Source: Apoda limacodes (lineage: Eukaryota > Arthropoda > Insecta > Lepidoptera > Limacodidae). Taken from it: a DNA stretch of 64,000 nucleotides. Shown one piece after another: positions 41,649 to 53,714 of the stretch (the stretch's first letter is position 1; every line of letters starts with the position of its first letter). A model generated the notes under the pieces. It ran no database searches. It was not told the origin of the DNA and worked only from the letters and a program-made list of their open reading frames with translations. The stretch is taken from the NCBI GenBank assembly GCA_946406115.1, contig OX291549.1:17817901-17881900 (forward strand), in the 5' to 3' direction. The translations under genes and the position numbers were made by a program.

Positions 41649-44600
41649 CTACGTTTTATTTTCAGATACACGATTATTAGCATATTTTATTGCCATTTGG
41701 CGTCTTGTATGCACAAGTATTTTATGTCCTTTACAATCCAGGTCTTCTTCGTAGCACTTATGTTTACAACATTTTTTACAAAGTTGATATACACATTTTC
41801 CTCCCTAAAAAAGGAAAAAAAATCTAGTAATATTTAAACATATAGTGAAAATAACTATCATGAATTCGCTACGGAAGAGGCTAATCCTTTAATTTTTTCT
41901 ACATGATAAAATCTGCAATGCAGGAGACCCAAAGTGACTGCGTGGCTTATAAATTTTTTGCGTCCATTGTATGCCACAAAATAGTACCTTACCTATACCT
42001 ATTGAAATTGCTTAGCATAAAATAACAATCAAACAGAATTATTGCAGCTATGCAAAAAACTTTTGAACCGATTTTCAAAACTATTTTCATTGAAAGTATT
42101 CAGTAAGCTTTCTTTTCTAATTGCCTTTTTCTGATTTTTAGAACATGCGGTTTAAAAGTTACACTTTTTTCAACTTTGCAAGCAATAACTCGCAATCTTG
42201 CAAAATACACATTTTCTAGGAAAAGTTACCTTGAACCTAAAATGCTTGTTTGAAGACTTATCTAACGACACTCAACACAGGGGTGCGCGATAAAAAAAAT
42301 GCCATCCTTCAGTTTCATGTATAGGTTAGGTATTACACCAATTTTTTAACATTAAAATTAAAAATGGATATGAGAATATTTTTAATCTATTCAAATCGAT
42401 TGTTTTCAAGAGTGGAAAATACTCTTTATGCATTCGTTGTGTATTTTTTTTTTTACTTGTCTTCGGCAGTAGGCATCAATAAGGAGATAACAGTAATACC
42501 TCCTCATATATACTAAAGTATTATTATATACTATTAACAGTACTTCATGCAATATAGCCACCGTGCACTGGTCTCTACGTCGACCACCTCGACTCGACTC
42601 ACCTCCCCTCTATACGATCGTGTATCTGCTCGTACAAGAACACGCACACATTTGCGAATATACACACGGCATCTAGTTTTGTAGTGTAGTAGTCACGAAT
42701 AACTAGTTTTCTAACAGACTTCAAAAAAGGAGGAGGTTCTCAATTCGGATGTTTGTTCGGACATAACGATTTTCAAAGATTCAAAGACGGATTTTCAAAA
42801 TTCTTTTTTATTTAAAAGGCTATACTTCCGAGATGGTCCCATATTAATGTTGTGAATTATAAACTTAAATTTTTGGTGTTAATTTGGAACTGTTTCACCA
42901 GTTGTATGTTATGTGTTATGTTGTTGCCTTTTATGTTGATGATTGTATAGAATTTAGTATCGAGTATCGATATTTTGTACGAGTAAGTAAATAAAATTAC
43001 TTATTTCCAAAAATCTGATCTGAATTACAGTTTGAAGTTTGTGTCTATTCTATGTACCTAAAGTTTATAACACACTTCACTCTCATGACACCAACTTCAA
43101 ACTGTAATTCAGATATAATTTTAGGAGATAAGTAATAATTTTTACCATTTTAGCGCATCTTTGAAGCCGGTTGTTTTTTTTTTCGTTAAAAAGTTTTTTG
43201 TATGAAGTGTCCAAGGTAAACTTGTATACTGACCAGTGGATTTCGACACGTCTCGTTAACACAGATTTCACCACTCCTGCCACTTGGCGCGTCTGACTTT
43301 ATGGGTCTCCTCATTATACGTCTAATTTTTTTCATTTTTTTTCTAGATATATGGATTCCTTCTGGGTCGTCATAATTTCTCTTACTTTTATCATTTTCCT
43401 AAAAGGATATAATAAATTAATTACCTGCTCCGTGCGAAAATTTATAGGATTTGCGTTGAGGCGACTTTGACTAAAAGGCCAAGCAACAGTAGCATTTTAC
43501 TTCACATAGACTGTAAGTAAGCAAAGTGTCTACTGTCATCCTCTCTTTTATATAATACTTTAGACGATTGTTATTATGTAGAACAATATCAACAGTTCTT
43601 TGACATTAAGATTATTTACTTTAATATCTTTATCAAAACATAATATGTAATTTTTGTAATAGAAGTCAACAAGAAAAGCAGACATTGACACATATATTTA
43701 TCAAAAACAATGACATTAATGACATAGAATAAGAATATGATGTATGTCATAAAATGTATAATCTATATTTATAATTTTATTATTTTAATTTATTTTTGAA
43801 GACCTTACAATGCCTGCGCTAAAAATGTGGTCACCACAATGCTTTTTTAAATTAAATAAATAGTGCCTTATTCTTCCAAATTGACTTAGGTAGGTAACCG
43901 TAGTAACCTACATATTATGTATATACTTATATTAAAAACTAAAAAAAAAATCTTAGAATAAAATAAAGCCTTCATAAATCAGTGTAGCTTTTTATCAATT
44001 AAATAATTAATTATTCTATTTTAACTATATAATCTATTATATTTTTTTGGAATCCTTTCGGAAGTTGTAAAGATTACCCTATACATACATACATACAAAC
44101 GAACAAATTTTACCCGCGCCGTATTTAAATTTTTTCCCATACGCTATTACGAGAAGTAATTTGAAACGTATAAGACATATAAAGTCACTACAATCCTCAT
44201 GCACTGCATCATAAGCAGTGTTGCGGCTACAAGCTAACTAACCCCCTGCCACGCAGGACTAAAGTGGTTGGTGAAAAAAGGCTGTTCTCCACATTGCGAT
44301 GTAGATGTGTATACAGCCACTGGTATGTGGTACTGTCTTCAGATGATAAAACCGTGAATATATCACTCTATAATATATCACTCACTCACTATTTCTGCAA
44401 TAAACTGATAAGTACCTACTTCACAGTTTTGTAGCTTTTCCATCTTCTCTGTGTGCTCTTCTGGTGACATTCTTACATACGGTTGGCATATCCAAGGAGG
44501 CAGAATTAAGTTGAATCCAACTTGTTCTTTATTTTCTAAGTGCATTTTGCCTTCGTGATATGGCAAGTATTTTTTCTTTAAGTTGATACATACTTGTCTG

Positions 44601-47600
44601 AAGTCGTCAATATTTTGACCAGTTGCCAGCAGTTGTCTGTCATCATTATTATCGTCTATTGTGAATCTGAAATTTTATTACCATGTTATTCCAAGTTCCT
44701 TTCGTGTAAACCGACCTTTAATAATAAAATTAGTTTTTTATTGAGGTACTTTTGTAGCATACCTAATGATAACAAAGGCTCAGTAACCAGCAGATACACA
44801 CACAAACCAAACAGTTGAATCCTTATATCACAAATAATCTACTTTTTCTACAGCTATGGCAGGGATACCAAGCAACATATTGTATACTAACACTAACATT
44901 TTATGGAATATTTTAAACAAATGTCCTCTGATGTATGACGATGGACATGGGTATTTTTCTACCAATTCAAGATATTCTTCAGCCATTTCCCAAGTGACTG
45001 GATTTATCCCTTCAAACAGCGCAGGATTTGTCAGAATACCTTCAGCGCTCATCACTCCATCTACATTTGTATATTCCAAACATCTGTATACATCCTCTAA
45101 ACACTGGATGTTTCCATTAGCGAACATGGGTATAGATACTGCTTCCCTGCAAAACAAAACTATAGTAATTCGGCGAAGTTTTAGATTAAAATTACACTGT
45201 AACGCATAAACTCCGAGGCGTTGGAATCGGGGGAATAGGCTGATGTGCGAATTAAAAAGTATATAATATTGAAAAAAAAAATTAACAAAAAAACAACCGG
45301 CTACAAAAGGTCGACAGTTTGAAGTTGGTGTCACAAAAGTGAAGTGTGTTATAAACATTAGGTACATAGACACCAACTTCAAACTGTAATTTAGATCAGA
45401 TTTTTGGAAATAAGTAATTATATTAACCTTTTCAGTGCATCTGTTTGAAGCTGGTTTTTTTTGTTAAATAGTTTTTAATTTTTACTTTTGAGTGACGAAT
45501 TGCATTTTTATCTCGTACACCAAAATCATCGATTATCGTTATAAAATTTTATACAATCATCAACATAAAACGCGTTTTACCAGTTCCAAATTAGCACCAA
45601 TTATTTTTTTTACCCAAAAACTTAAGTTTTAAATTCACTACATTAATATGGGACCACCTCGGAAGTATAAAGACATATGCCTGAAAATACTTAAAAAAAA
45701 ACATCCGAAATGGGAACCTCCTCCTTTTTGGAGTAGGTTAAAAGTAATCGATTCCTAATAATTAAGTTATAGTAACTTAAAACATATAAATAGTTTCATA
45801 GGCCAAAGATTGCACCATTTATTTCGATTAAATTAGAATTATTTAAAAATGTCATCATAAGTAGGTATATTTTAGACGTTTGATTTGCCCTTTTTACCTC
45901 TATTTTTAAATCTTTTCATTTAACGCTAAGCTATTTTTAGGTTATGTTTTATTTTCATATTACATCCGTGAGTTGTAGAAAAGCACTTCCGTTGAAAGTG
46001 GACACTTGCACACGTTAGATATATTCTAGAAACAATAGGAAACATTCTAAAAAGAGCTTATATATAACACTAACAAAACCGGCCAAGTGCGAGTACCTAG
46101 ATAGTTCTTCCATCATGAGATCAAGTCTCGCAGGTTAATAATGCCTTTATTATCAGTTTTTAAATTTCTTCCTATATTTGTGATGTTATCTTGCTTCTTG
46201 CCAAATTTTAAGATTCTAGGTCAAGGTTTTCACGATATAAATTTTTTTAATGCATTAGAAGCTAAAATTTTTTACAATTTGAAGTCACTGTAGACTTTAG
46301 TATTAACTACTTATATTTATTATTATTATTCTAATAATGACTTAATACCTCCACGCTTTGTTGAGTAAAAGGGTCTTGACGGACAAACTTTTCTTGGATC
46401 AATCTCACTAGATCCATTGTCCAGATCCATCATGGATCTAGTGAGATATAGTTTTCTCAATAGATCCATTTTCGAAAATTTGTATGTACTAAGTATTTGT
46501 CTCTCTAGATCCGTTAACCAGATCTAGATTTAAAAGTGTGTTTAAAAGTCTACTAAGGAATTACTTTCTCACTAGATTCAGTTGTGGATCAGATAATACA
46601 TTTGGTGTCAGCTAGGCTTATTGTCCCCTAGGCTGGGGAGACAACGGAACTTGCTTTCTAACACTATTTTAGGGAATCCCCCCTGTCATATTCTTATTTT
46701 TACCAACTTTAAAATAGGAGAAAGTTCGCGAATGGTCTGTAGGTACCCATATAAGAGATATTATTAATTCAAAACTAAAGATTAACCGACTTATAAAAGG
46801 AGGATCCATACTAATACTAATATTATGAATTCGAAAGTGTCGGTGTCTGTCTGTCTATCAATTCGTAAAATTTTACTGTTGGACCAATTGTGATGAATAT
46901 AATATGGACATAGTTTGAACCGCAAAAGACAAGAAAAATACTGTTTTTCTTAATATATTTTTTTATTTTATTTTATATATTAAAAAAAAATTAAACTTTT
47001 GATCTTACACGCGTTGTTATTTAACAAAAGTTATAGATCTCCACAGCAATGATAGTTCTCATCAAGATCTTTATTTCGGATGACCGCTGTCAAACTAGAA
47101 AGGACTATATATCCGTAACTATTGATCTTAGACTAGTAGTTTCTCCATATATATACCTTTCTAGTTTGACAGGTATCATCCGAAATAAAGATTTTAATGA
47201 GACGTATAATTTATGTGGAGAAACTACTAGTCTACGATCAACCGTTACGGAGATATAGACCTTTCTAGTTTGACAGCTGTCATTTGAAATAAAGATCCTG
47301 ATCAGATCAATCATTTCTACTAAGGAAACCACTAGTCTATGATCAATAGTTACAGAGATATAGACCTTTCTAGTTTAACAGCTGTCATTTGAAATAAAGA
47401 TCTCGATGAGATCTATAATTTGTATGGATAAACTACAAGTCTACTTTTTCTTTTATCTCTATATATTATTTAAGCTACTAACATCTATTAGACCAAACAC
47501 TGTACAAACCCTTTATTAACGTCTTCATTACCAAAGGTTAACTGTTAGAAAATACCATTAGACATTAAGTTCGCCTGTGTACAAATCCTAGAGCAATGAT

Positions 47601-50600
47601 TATAATTTTAATAATTTTATTATTATTTTTGCCCCAGATTAAGTTGGCTTGGTTAATGTTGCGCAGGGCGGTTCCACAACACTTCGAGAGCTCAAATATA
47701 ATAATGTAGAATCATTTACGTTAATAATTAAGTATCATTTTCGTTAATAATTAGGTATCATTTTCTTTAATTAGATATTTTTTCAAACCTAATTTGTTTT
47801 TTTAATTAATTGTTATAACATTCTATCTAGTGAGATAATTCATTTATCATTAGATCAAATTTATTTTAACATTATTTTTAAAATAAATCTATTGGCAATA
47901 AAAATTCTCATCAGATCCAGTTTATTAGAAAACAGATCTACTGAGAAAAAAATATCTCACTAGATCCATCATGGATCTAAACAATGGATCTACTGAGAAT
48001 GATCGCTTTTCTTTGATGTGTCATAACTAAAAATTAACAAATTTCGGATTTTTTCGTATATTTGCGTAAGACCTTGCTTCGTGTCAAATTTGATGATTAG
48101 GACTATGAGAAGTACCATATATACTATATGACGATTTATTTGTAAATTCCAAAATATGCGACAAAAATGGCAGTATTTTTTTATTGCGTTGACTTAGAAG
48201 CTTGATTTTTTTACAGATTCAAGCAACCGCAAAGCTTAGTACTTATTTGATATTAATTTCAACTTAACGCGTTTCTGAGAAAAAGAGTCTTGACAGACAG
48301 AAAACAAAGTGATCCTATAAGGGTTCCTTTTTTATTTTTGAGGTATTAAACCCAAAGCTAGTTGCTTAAGCAAGTTAAAGTGGCAGTGGGATACTAGATA
48401 CGAAAGGTGGAGAACCGCGAGAAGTGGCGCACCATGGACGAGGCTTATGTCCAGCTTAAAAATATTCATTAGTCGCAGGGGTAGCGCACTAAAAACCATG
48501 GCATTGGATTAAAAATTAACGCGGCAATGCCGTGTTGCTCTATGAATGGTCTGAACAGATCAAGAGGGCCAAAAAGTGGGTTAAGTTTACATAATATTTC
48601 CGTATTAAATTTGATATTGAGGCTTTCATATAAATAAAATACTGTTACAAGGTTTTTTATGACAGGGTCGGATCAGAGGTTTCACATGAGGGAATAATTA
48701 TAATTTTTCTTTATGTTTGTATTTAGGTTAATTAGATAAGAAAAGTATCAAGAAAATCTTCAGGTCTAGGCTAGGTGGCAGGTGACAAGTACGAAAAATA
48801 CGCACTGCATTAAAAACATGATAGTTTTGATGATTCAAGTATGAATTCTGACTTTTTTATGTCATATAGCAAAACAGAGTGAGGGAGTGACATGGCAGAA
48901 TAGCTTTAAAAATGCTTTATTATTTCGTGACACGCAGGACTAAAGTGGTTGATGAACAAGAGGTCTCCCACATTATATTGTGAGTGTGTTTCCAGCGGCT
49001 GGTTAACCACATCGGAAAATAAAACCAATGACATTATATACTTATATACACACATACATGAGAGGACTACTTAGATACAGTTCATTAGAAAGGTATTGAG
49101 AACAGAAAAGGAACCTCTTTCCCACATTCCTATAAACAGAGTTACGGACAACATCTAGTGTAACAACCTCTTCTGTGTAAGTCCCAAGATGACTTATAAA
49201 GGTATTCTAATCAAATCACTTATCACACCACTTACCTAATAAATGTCTGCTAGAAATTCCCAGCACTAAAATATAATAAATAAATACTCATTTAAGCTGC
49301 ATCGAATTTATATATTCTATAGGATCTTGGATAGAAGCAGCAAAGATGCCTATGTCAAACGCAGTACCTATGCACCAAAAGGGTAACTTTTAATGGATTT
49401 TCCAAACCAGACAATGCATTAATTTTTTTCTCCTTTTCTGGGTCAATTCTCTGTCACCAGTATGTGTGGTATTATTGCCAGATATATTTATAAACATTTT
49501 CCAAATGTTAAAAAATAAAATGTACTATTATGATTTATATTCATTTATAAATGACACAAAATATTATTAAAATCATCGAAATGCAATTTCTCATATGTCT
49601 AACTTAATTACATTAATTAATTACTTAATTGTAATACTTCCACAAGTTTACCAACCTGAAACAAAAGTTTGTTTCATTTTTCATTACTAAACATACTAAA
49701 TTAATACCAACCTAATTGCCTTTATATGTTTCCAACTAGCAATACCCGTGAGCGGACCTTTTTGCTCCCTGGTTCGTCCATGTACTGTAAGCAATTTACA
49801 ACCTGCATCTTGCAACATTAATGCATATTTAACAGATTTCTCTATACTTTCAAAGACTCTTACCTTACAAGATACAGGTATTGAAATTTCTTTTGTTATT
49901 GTAGACACTAAAATGATACAGAAATAATTAAATCACATATCACACTAAAAAATTAATAGTAAAGTGCTTTGTTGCCTAATTTAACAACACAATGGAACAA
50001 TCAAAATTTATTCTTTAAAAAGTAATCTTTAGAAGATCCCTCATGTGGCCATCTTCACATAAAGAAAATAACCACTATGTTTTGAATTTAATGGGACCTT
50101 ATTTAATCTTTATATATATGAACATGGTCTGATTGACTCAAAACTGAGCGAAAACGACTTAAGCTAGAAACATGTAATTTTGAACATATGTTCCCTTTAT
50201 GATGTAGAGCTCTGCTTTTTCAGAAGAAAAGTTTCTGAAAAGTTTGTCTCCTAAGAGGGTGAAATAGGAGTTGGAAGTTTGTATGAAATTCTATTCTAAA
50301 CTAGATACATGAAAATTAGTATTTGGCCTGTTGCTTGTAACTTAAGAGTGACATGTTTTACCATTTTAGGAAAATCATCCCCTAGGGGGTAAAATAGGTG
50401 ATGAAAAGTTTCTGATATTGCAATCTGGTTATTTATGTAATTAAAACCATAAAAATTGGTATATAGACTTTCAGTTACAAATTAAGAATTATGTGATTCA
50501 TCATTTTTGGAAAGTGTTATTTAAGGGGGTTACATAGGAGATGAATGTTTATATGGAATGTATTGTTAAATCACACAGGTACATCACAAGGAACCAGATA

Positions 50601-52815
50601 GTGTGAAATATGTTTGATAATAAAATAAAAGATCAGGGTTTTACCTTATTATATAATAATAGCTGTTGATCTTAGATACATACCTAAACCTGACGCAGAA
50701 TCTATTTGCAATTCGTGTAAACAAAAATGACCTTGACCCGAGTTTTTCGCTTTGTAGTCTATGCAATAGCCATGGGCTAAGTAACTCCGGACAAAGATTG
50801 GATATGTCACATATCATTCCGACTAAAGATATGTATCCGCTTCGAATATCCATATCCGCTTAATATATCCCTCGTTTGTTAAAGATGGATACTATTTGAT
50901 ATCTATATTATATTTTTCTAACAGATATTCACGCGTCCGTCACAAAGCAGAAGTGATACTAAAAACTACATGTTTATTTCACGCAAAGTGAAGGAGTTGT
51001 AACATATCCGGCCTTGGATATATATCCAAAGATATAGTTATATCCAGAGTTACCTAAGGCCACTATGCAACCCAACAATGTACTCTGTAATGCAACATAT
51101 ATGTTCCGTTAATTTGGTTTTTTGTTAAATTTAGGTTTAATCAGTGTCGTGATTTGAAAACCAGTTAAAGAATGTGACAATTAAGGTAATCATGTAAGTA
51201 TTTTAATGATTTATGATTAAATTACCAGAAAAAGTGAACATAAAGTAAAGTTAGGTTATGTTTACACGAATTGCAAATAGATTCTGAGTCAGGTTTATGT
51301 ACATTTGAATATATGATGATGACATTACATGAATATAATATAATGATAGCTAAAAATATTTTATTAAGCAGCAGCAGCAAAAAAAAGACCTATGTACAAT
51401 GGGCCTATCATGAGGCTAAGTGCGGAAAACATAAGTCCAACTAATTTAGCAGCAGCAATAAAGTGTTGCTTATTCTAATGTTTCAGAGAAAAAACGATCA
51501 CTGTGCAAGAGCAATCTGTCTCATTGGAAATTTGTGGTTCTTTGTACTTATATGTTGCCATAATATGATAAATTATTCTATTACAACAAAAAAATAACCT
51601 ACCTATAGATTGTAACAATTTCCAATCATCTTGAAGGAAGGCCCCATACTTTCCTCTCTTGGCAATTGCTTGCGGACAGCCCAAATTAATGTCAATAGCA
51701 TCGCAATATTTTTCTGCCAGTTTTGCAGCAGCAGCCATTACTTCAGGATCATTTCCGCAAAACTATTATAAAACATCAATATAAAATTTGATTAACATAA
51801 TAGCACCTTAATTCTAATCACTAAAAATAATCTCATATAAAATTAATATGATATTTGGTTTTTGGTTGAATCTACATTTGTAAGACAATAGATTAAATAA
51901 TAATGTAGTTTATAACCTTTTACCATTCATGGCTACTAACACTAAAGAACAAAAAATATATGTATACAGGAAAATGTGTGTGAGTTCTATGCAAATTGTT
52001 ACAACAGGATCATATGTATGGGCAGCTGAGTCGACTCTGAAGAGCAGAGTAGATTAACAATTCACAAAAGAGAATATTGAACAGTGTTTTCTGCTGATTT
52101 CTGAGCCTTGTTCAGAAGGTGCATAAAGAGTGCAAAAGACACTACAGGGCAGGCTATTTATAGTAAATATTTCAAGTTTCCTGATTATTAGTTTGGCAGC
52201 TCAATATGTTGTTGCCGTTTTTTTTTGTTTATAAAAATTTTTGCTTGGTATATATTTTAAGCACCCCTCTGTAGGCAGCCCTCTCTCCACTGTGGTCGCA
52301 CGCTCGGGACAAAAAAGAACAAAAACTAACAAATTTATATCTTGAATTTTTTTTTTATCCAAAAACTATTTTTTCCCCCAACGTTTTTATTTCATTTGTG
52401 TTTATGGGTGCTACTCTATCAATTTAAATTTATTTTACCCAAAAATAACTTGGTGCAGAGAATTAAGTATTTGCAAAATATTCAATGTAAATTTACATAA
52501 AAGGATGCATTCAGACTAGGTGTTTTTACCTCGTACCCTTTTACTCTGACCAAAATTTCTGTTTTACTTATATCTAATTCATACCTGGATAATCAACGGA
52601 CGATCTTCTATACATGTAGCTAAGCTATCTTTCCTGTATTTAGAATCTTTGGTAAAGATATTGCTGTGATACATTGGAGAATAACATAATTGGGCACCAT
52701 GTTTACGGCATAGAAGTCTCCAAGCTAATTCACTTGCGTCTACCATCGGCGCAACAATAAATCGTGGTTTTCCTATTGAATCAAACCAGCTGCTGCTATT
52801 TACCATTTCGGACAT
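41649..52815 (-). CDS. DUS1L: tRNA-dihydrouridine(16/17) synthase, DUS1L
   Basis: Seven minus-strand exons join in phase: 52585-52815, 51603-51762, 49712-49907, 44832-45146, 44420-44666, 43234-43398 and 41649-41804, giving 489 aa (human DUS1L is about 473). The start is the ATG at 52815, [19 protein letters not shown]. The TIM-barrel N-terminus has FMN-binding [19 protein letters not shown] with catalytic C106, [16 protein letters not shown] and [17 protein letters not shown] and [20 protein letters not shown] mark the C-terminal region, and the last two exons form a Cys-rich zinc-binding tail ([10 protein letters not shown], then [20 protein letters not shown]). It reduces uridine to dihydrouridine in the tRNA D-loop using NADPH. 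The exon 4 donor (TT|GTGATA) is weak and is the least certain junction. Introns hold many MITEs and repeats. Confidence 0.93.
42715..43190 (+). repeat. ACCGACTT-type repeat, plus-oriented arm
   Basis: About 475 bp starting at ACTTCAAAAAAGGAGGAGGT and ending at TTGAAGCCGGTTG. It is an inverted match to 45275-45735 and a longer relative of 16630-16840. A local palindrome (CTGAATTACAGTTTGAAGTT against AACTTCAAACTGTAATTCAG, about 43020-43113) could itself fold. It lies in DUS1L intron 6. Confidence 0.8.
44233..44345 (+). repeat. Dispersed repeat E, copy 1
   Basis: The sequence CACGCAGGACTAAAGTGGTT, then CTCCCACATT-like and CCAGCGGCTGG-like blocks, matches 48920-49018 in the same orientation. Both copies are in DUS1L introns. 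No coding capacity. Confidence 0.7.
45275..45735 (-). repeat. ACCGACTT-type repeat, minus-oriented arm
   Basis: On the minus strand this matches 42715-43190: AGGAGGAGGTTCCCATTTC, CCGAGGTGGTCCCATATTAATG, then the AACTTCAAACTGT palindrome and the GCCGGTTG end. It lies in DUS1L intron 3, so exons 4, 5 and 6 fall between the two arms. Confidence 0.8.
46402..46447. repeat. Perfect 15-bp inverted repeat ATCTCACTAGATCCA
   Basis: ATCTCACTAGATCCA (46402-46416) is followed after 16 bases by its exact complement TGGATCTAGTGAGAT (46433-46447). Versions of the same motif recur near 46566, 47826 and 47954. The cluster may mark ends of small DNA elements of one family. Confidence 0.88.
46990..47440. repeat. 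Inverted array of repeat D
   Basis: The first unit (about 47030-47140) is in plus orientation. From about 47155 onward, units with TTTCTAGTTTGACAG and CATTTGAAATAAAGAT run in the opposite orientation, at about 47155, 47260 and 47365, with a period near 105 bp. The turn-around is near 47150. This is the same unit as the 38373-38770 array. Confidence 0.8.
48365..48475 (+). mobile_element. RTE LINE 3' scrap
   Basis: AGCAAGTTAAAGTGGCAGTGGG and CGAGGCTTATGTCCAGC match the KLKWQW and EAYVQQW coding parts of the RTE fragment at 1377-1685, with internal deletions. Confidence 0.6.
48476..49711. other. DUS1L intron 3, proximal part
   Basis: AT-rich intron with a second copy of repeat E at 48920-49018. 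No exon is supported. Confidence 0.5.
48920..49018 (+). repeat. Dispersed repeat E, copy 2
   Basis: Direct-orientation match to 44233-44345, with the same CACGCAGGACTAAAGTGGTT start and a GCGGCTGGTTAACC end. Confidence 0.7.
50230..50570 (+). repeat. Degenerate ~130-bp tandem repeat, three units
   Basis: The block AGGGGGTAAAATAGG-TGATGAAAGTTT followed by a GTTGCTTGTAACTTAAGA-like segment recurs near 50255, 50390 and 50525 with many substitutions. It is intronic in DUS1L. Confidence 0.6.
50681..51301. mobile_element. Element with 43-bp terminal inverted repeats
   Basis: The left arm (50681-50723, containing TCTATTTGCAATTCGTGTAA) and right arm (51259-51301) are inverted copies with about three mismatches in 43 bp. 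No transposase frame lies between them. A hAT-type MITE is nested inside at 50767-51062. The whole lies in DUS1L intron 2. Confidence 0.75.
50767..51062. mobile_element. Nested hAT-type MITE with 8-bp TSD
   Basis: The 8-bp sequence CTATGCAA occurs exactly at 50759-50766 and 51063-51070. Between, the left end TAGCCATGGGCTAAGTAACTC is an imperfect inverted match to the right end (minus strand TGGCCTTAGGTAACTC). It is 296 bp and rich in GGATAT/ATATCC motifs. It inserted into the older 43-bp-TIR element. Confidence 0.78.
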
Positions 52816-53193
52816 CACTGTGATTATGTTCGTATGAGGTAATTTTGTACGCTAGTCCACGAATCTGTCTCCCCCGAAGGGTGCAGCAAGAAAATGTTAC
52901 ACGATTTTGAAAAATCAATTTCAATTTTCGTAGTACGTGTTTATCGGTTTTCACATAATTTAGGTGCCTACATTAACATATTACGACACCTAAACTTGGT
53001 GTTTAAATTATAGACGTATAATTCCTTGAAATATTTAAGGTTATGTTTTTATCTATTTAATTTTTTTATTCCCATAAATATATTTATGGCCTGCAAAGTT
53101 ATTTTTTACTAAGGGCGTGTTCGTTTTGGGATAAGGAATCATTATTTTCGTTAACTTTGTCATCTGTCATCAAGCTTATATAAGCTTCTTATG

Positions 53194-53408
53194 TAAGGTC
53201 AGCTCAGACCGAGACGCGACGCACGTGACATTTGAGATAGCAACACATTATGGACCTTGTTTACTAAACAGAAAGATACGCATCCCGACGTCGCGCGACG
53301 CATCTTGGTGTACGACACGTAACCTCTCACTTTTGTGTTCTCACTATAATTTGTATCTTTTTGTCTTGTAAACAAGGTCCATTATGTTTTGGTTTGAGCT
53401 GACCCTTA
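53194..53408. mobile_element. Fold-back MITE upstream of DUS1L
   Basis: The left end AGGTCAGCTCAGACC and right end GGTTTGAGCTGACCCT are inverted repeats, each bordered by TA. A second inverted pair lies inside (CATTATGGACCTTGTTTAC against GTAAACAAGGTCCATTATG). The TA borders suggest a Tc1/mariner-type target. It sits about 380 bp upstream of the DUS1L start codon and brings a GC-rich CGACGTCGCGCGACG stretch into that region. Confidence 0.75.
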
Positions 53409-53714
53409 GAGCAACACGGCCATTCTGTGTTGCCAACTCAGTTGATTTTTGGGTTTTGGATTTTTGGATCGGTGTTTTAGACTTACTTTTCAGGACAAAT
53501 TTTGGTTCTAGCGGCTAGTGGCTTAAGTGGATTCAGTTTGTGGTAAGGTACAACAATTAACCACTAACACGATTTACATATTGAACTTGAAAGTTTACGT
53601 CACAAGTGTATATTTTTTGATGTACAGGCAACACAAACTATAAGGTGGTGGTTTTCTGTGGTTCTAGGTATAGTAGATAGTAAGGTCTAAAACCATATTT
53701 AAACCATACTCTGG

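Larger units (their letters stand above)
46077..48350 (+). repeat. CCGGCCAAGTGCGAG-type repeat, heavily interrupted
   Basis: The left end AAACCGGCCAAGTGCGAGTA is at 46077 and the typical right end, GAGTCTTGACAGACAG then CAAAGTGATCCTATAAGGGT, is near 48285-48340. Between them lie a GGATCTAGTGAG-rich segment, an array of repeat D and AT-rich DNA, so the element has been split by later insertions or rearranged. It is within DUS1L intron 3. Confidence 0.5.

Noticed and set aside
44828..45382. 184-codon minus-strand frame as a single gene
   Set aside because: Only 44832-45146 is DUS1L exon 4. The N-terminal part is intron and repeat sequence read through a splice acceptor.
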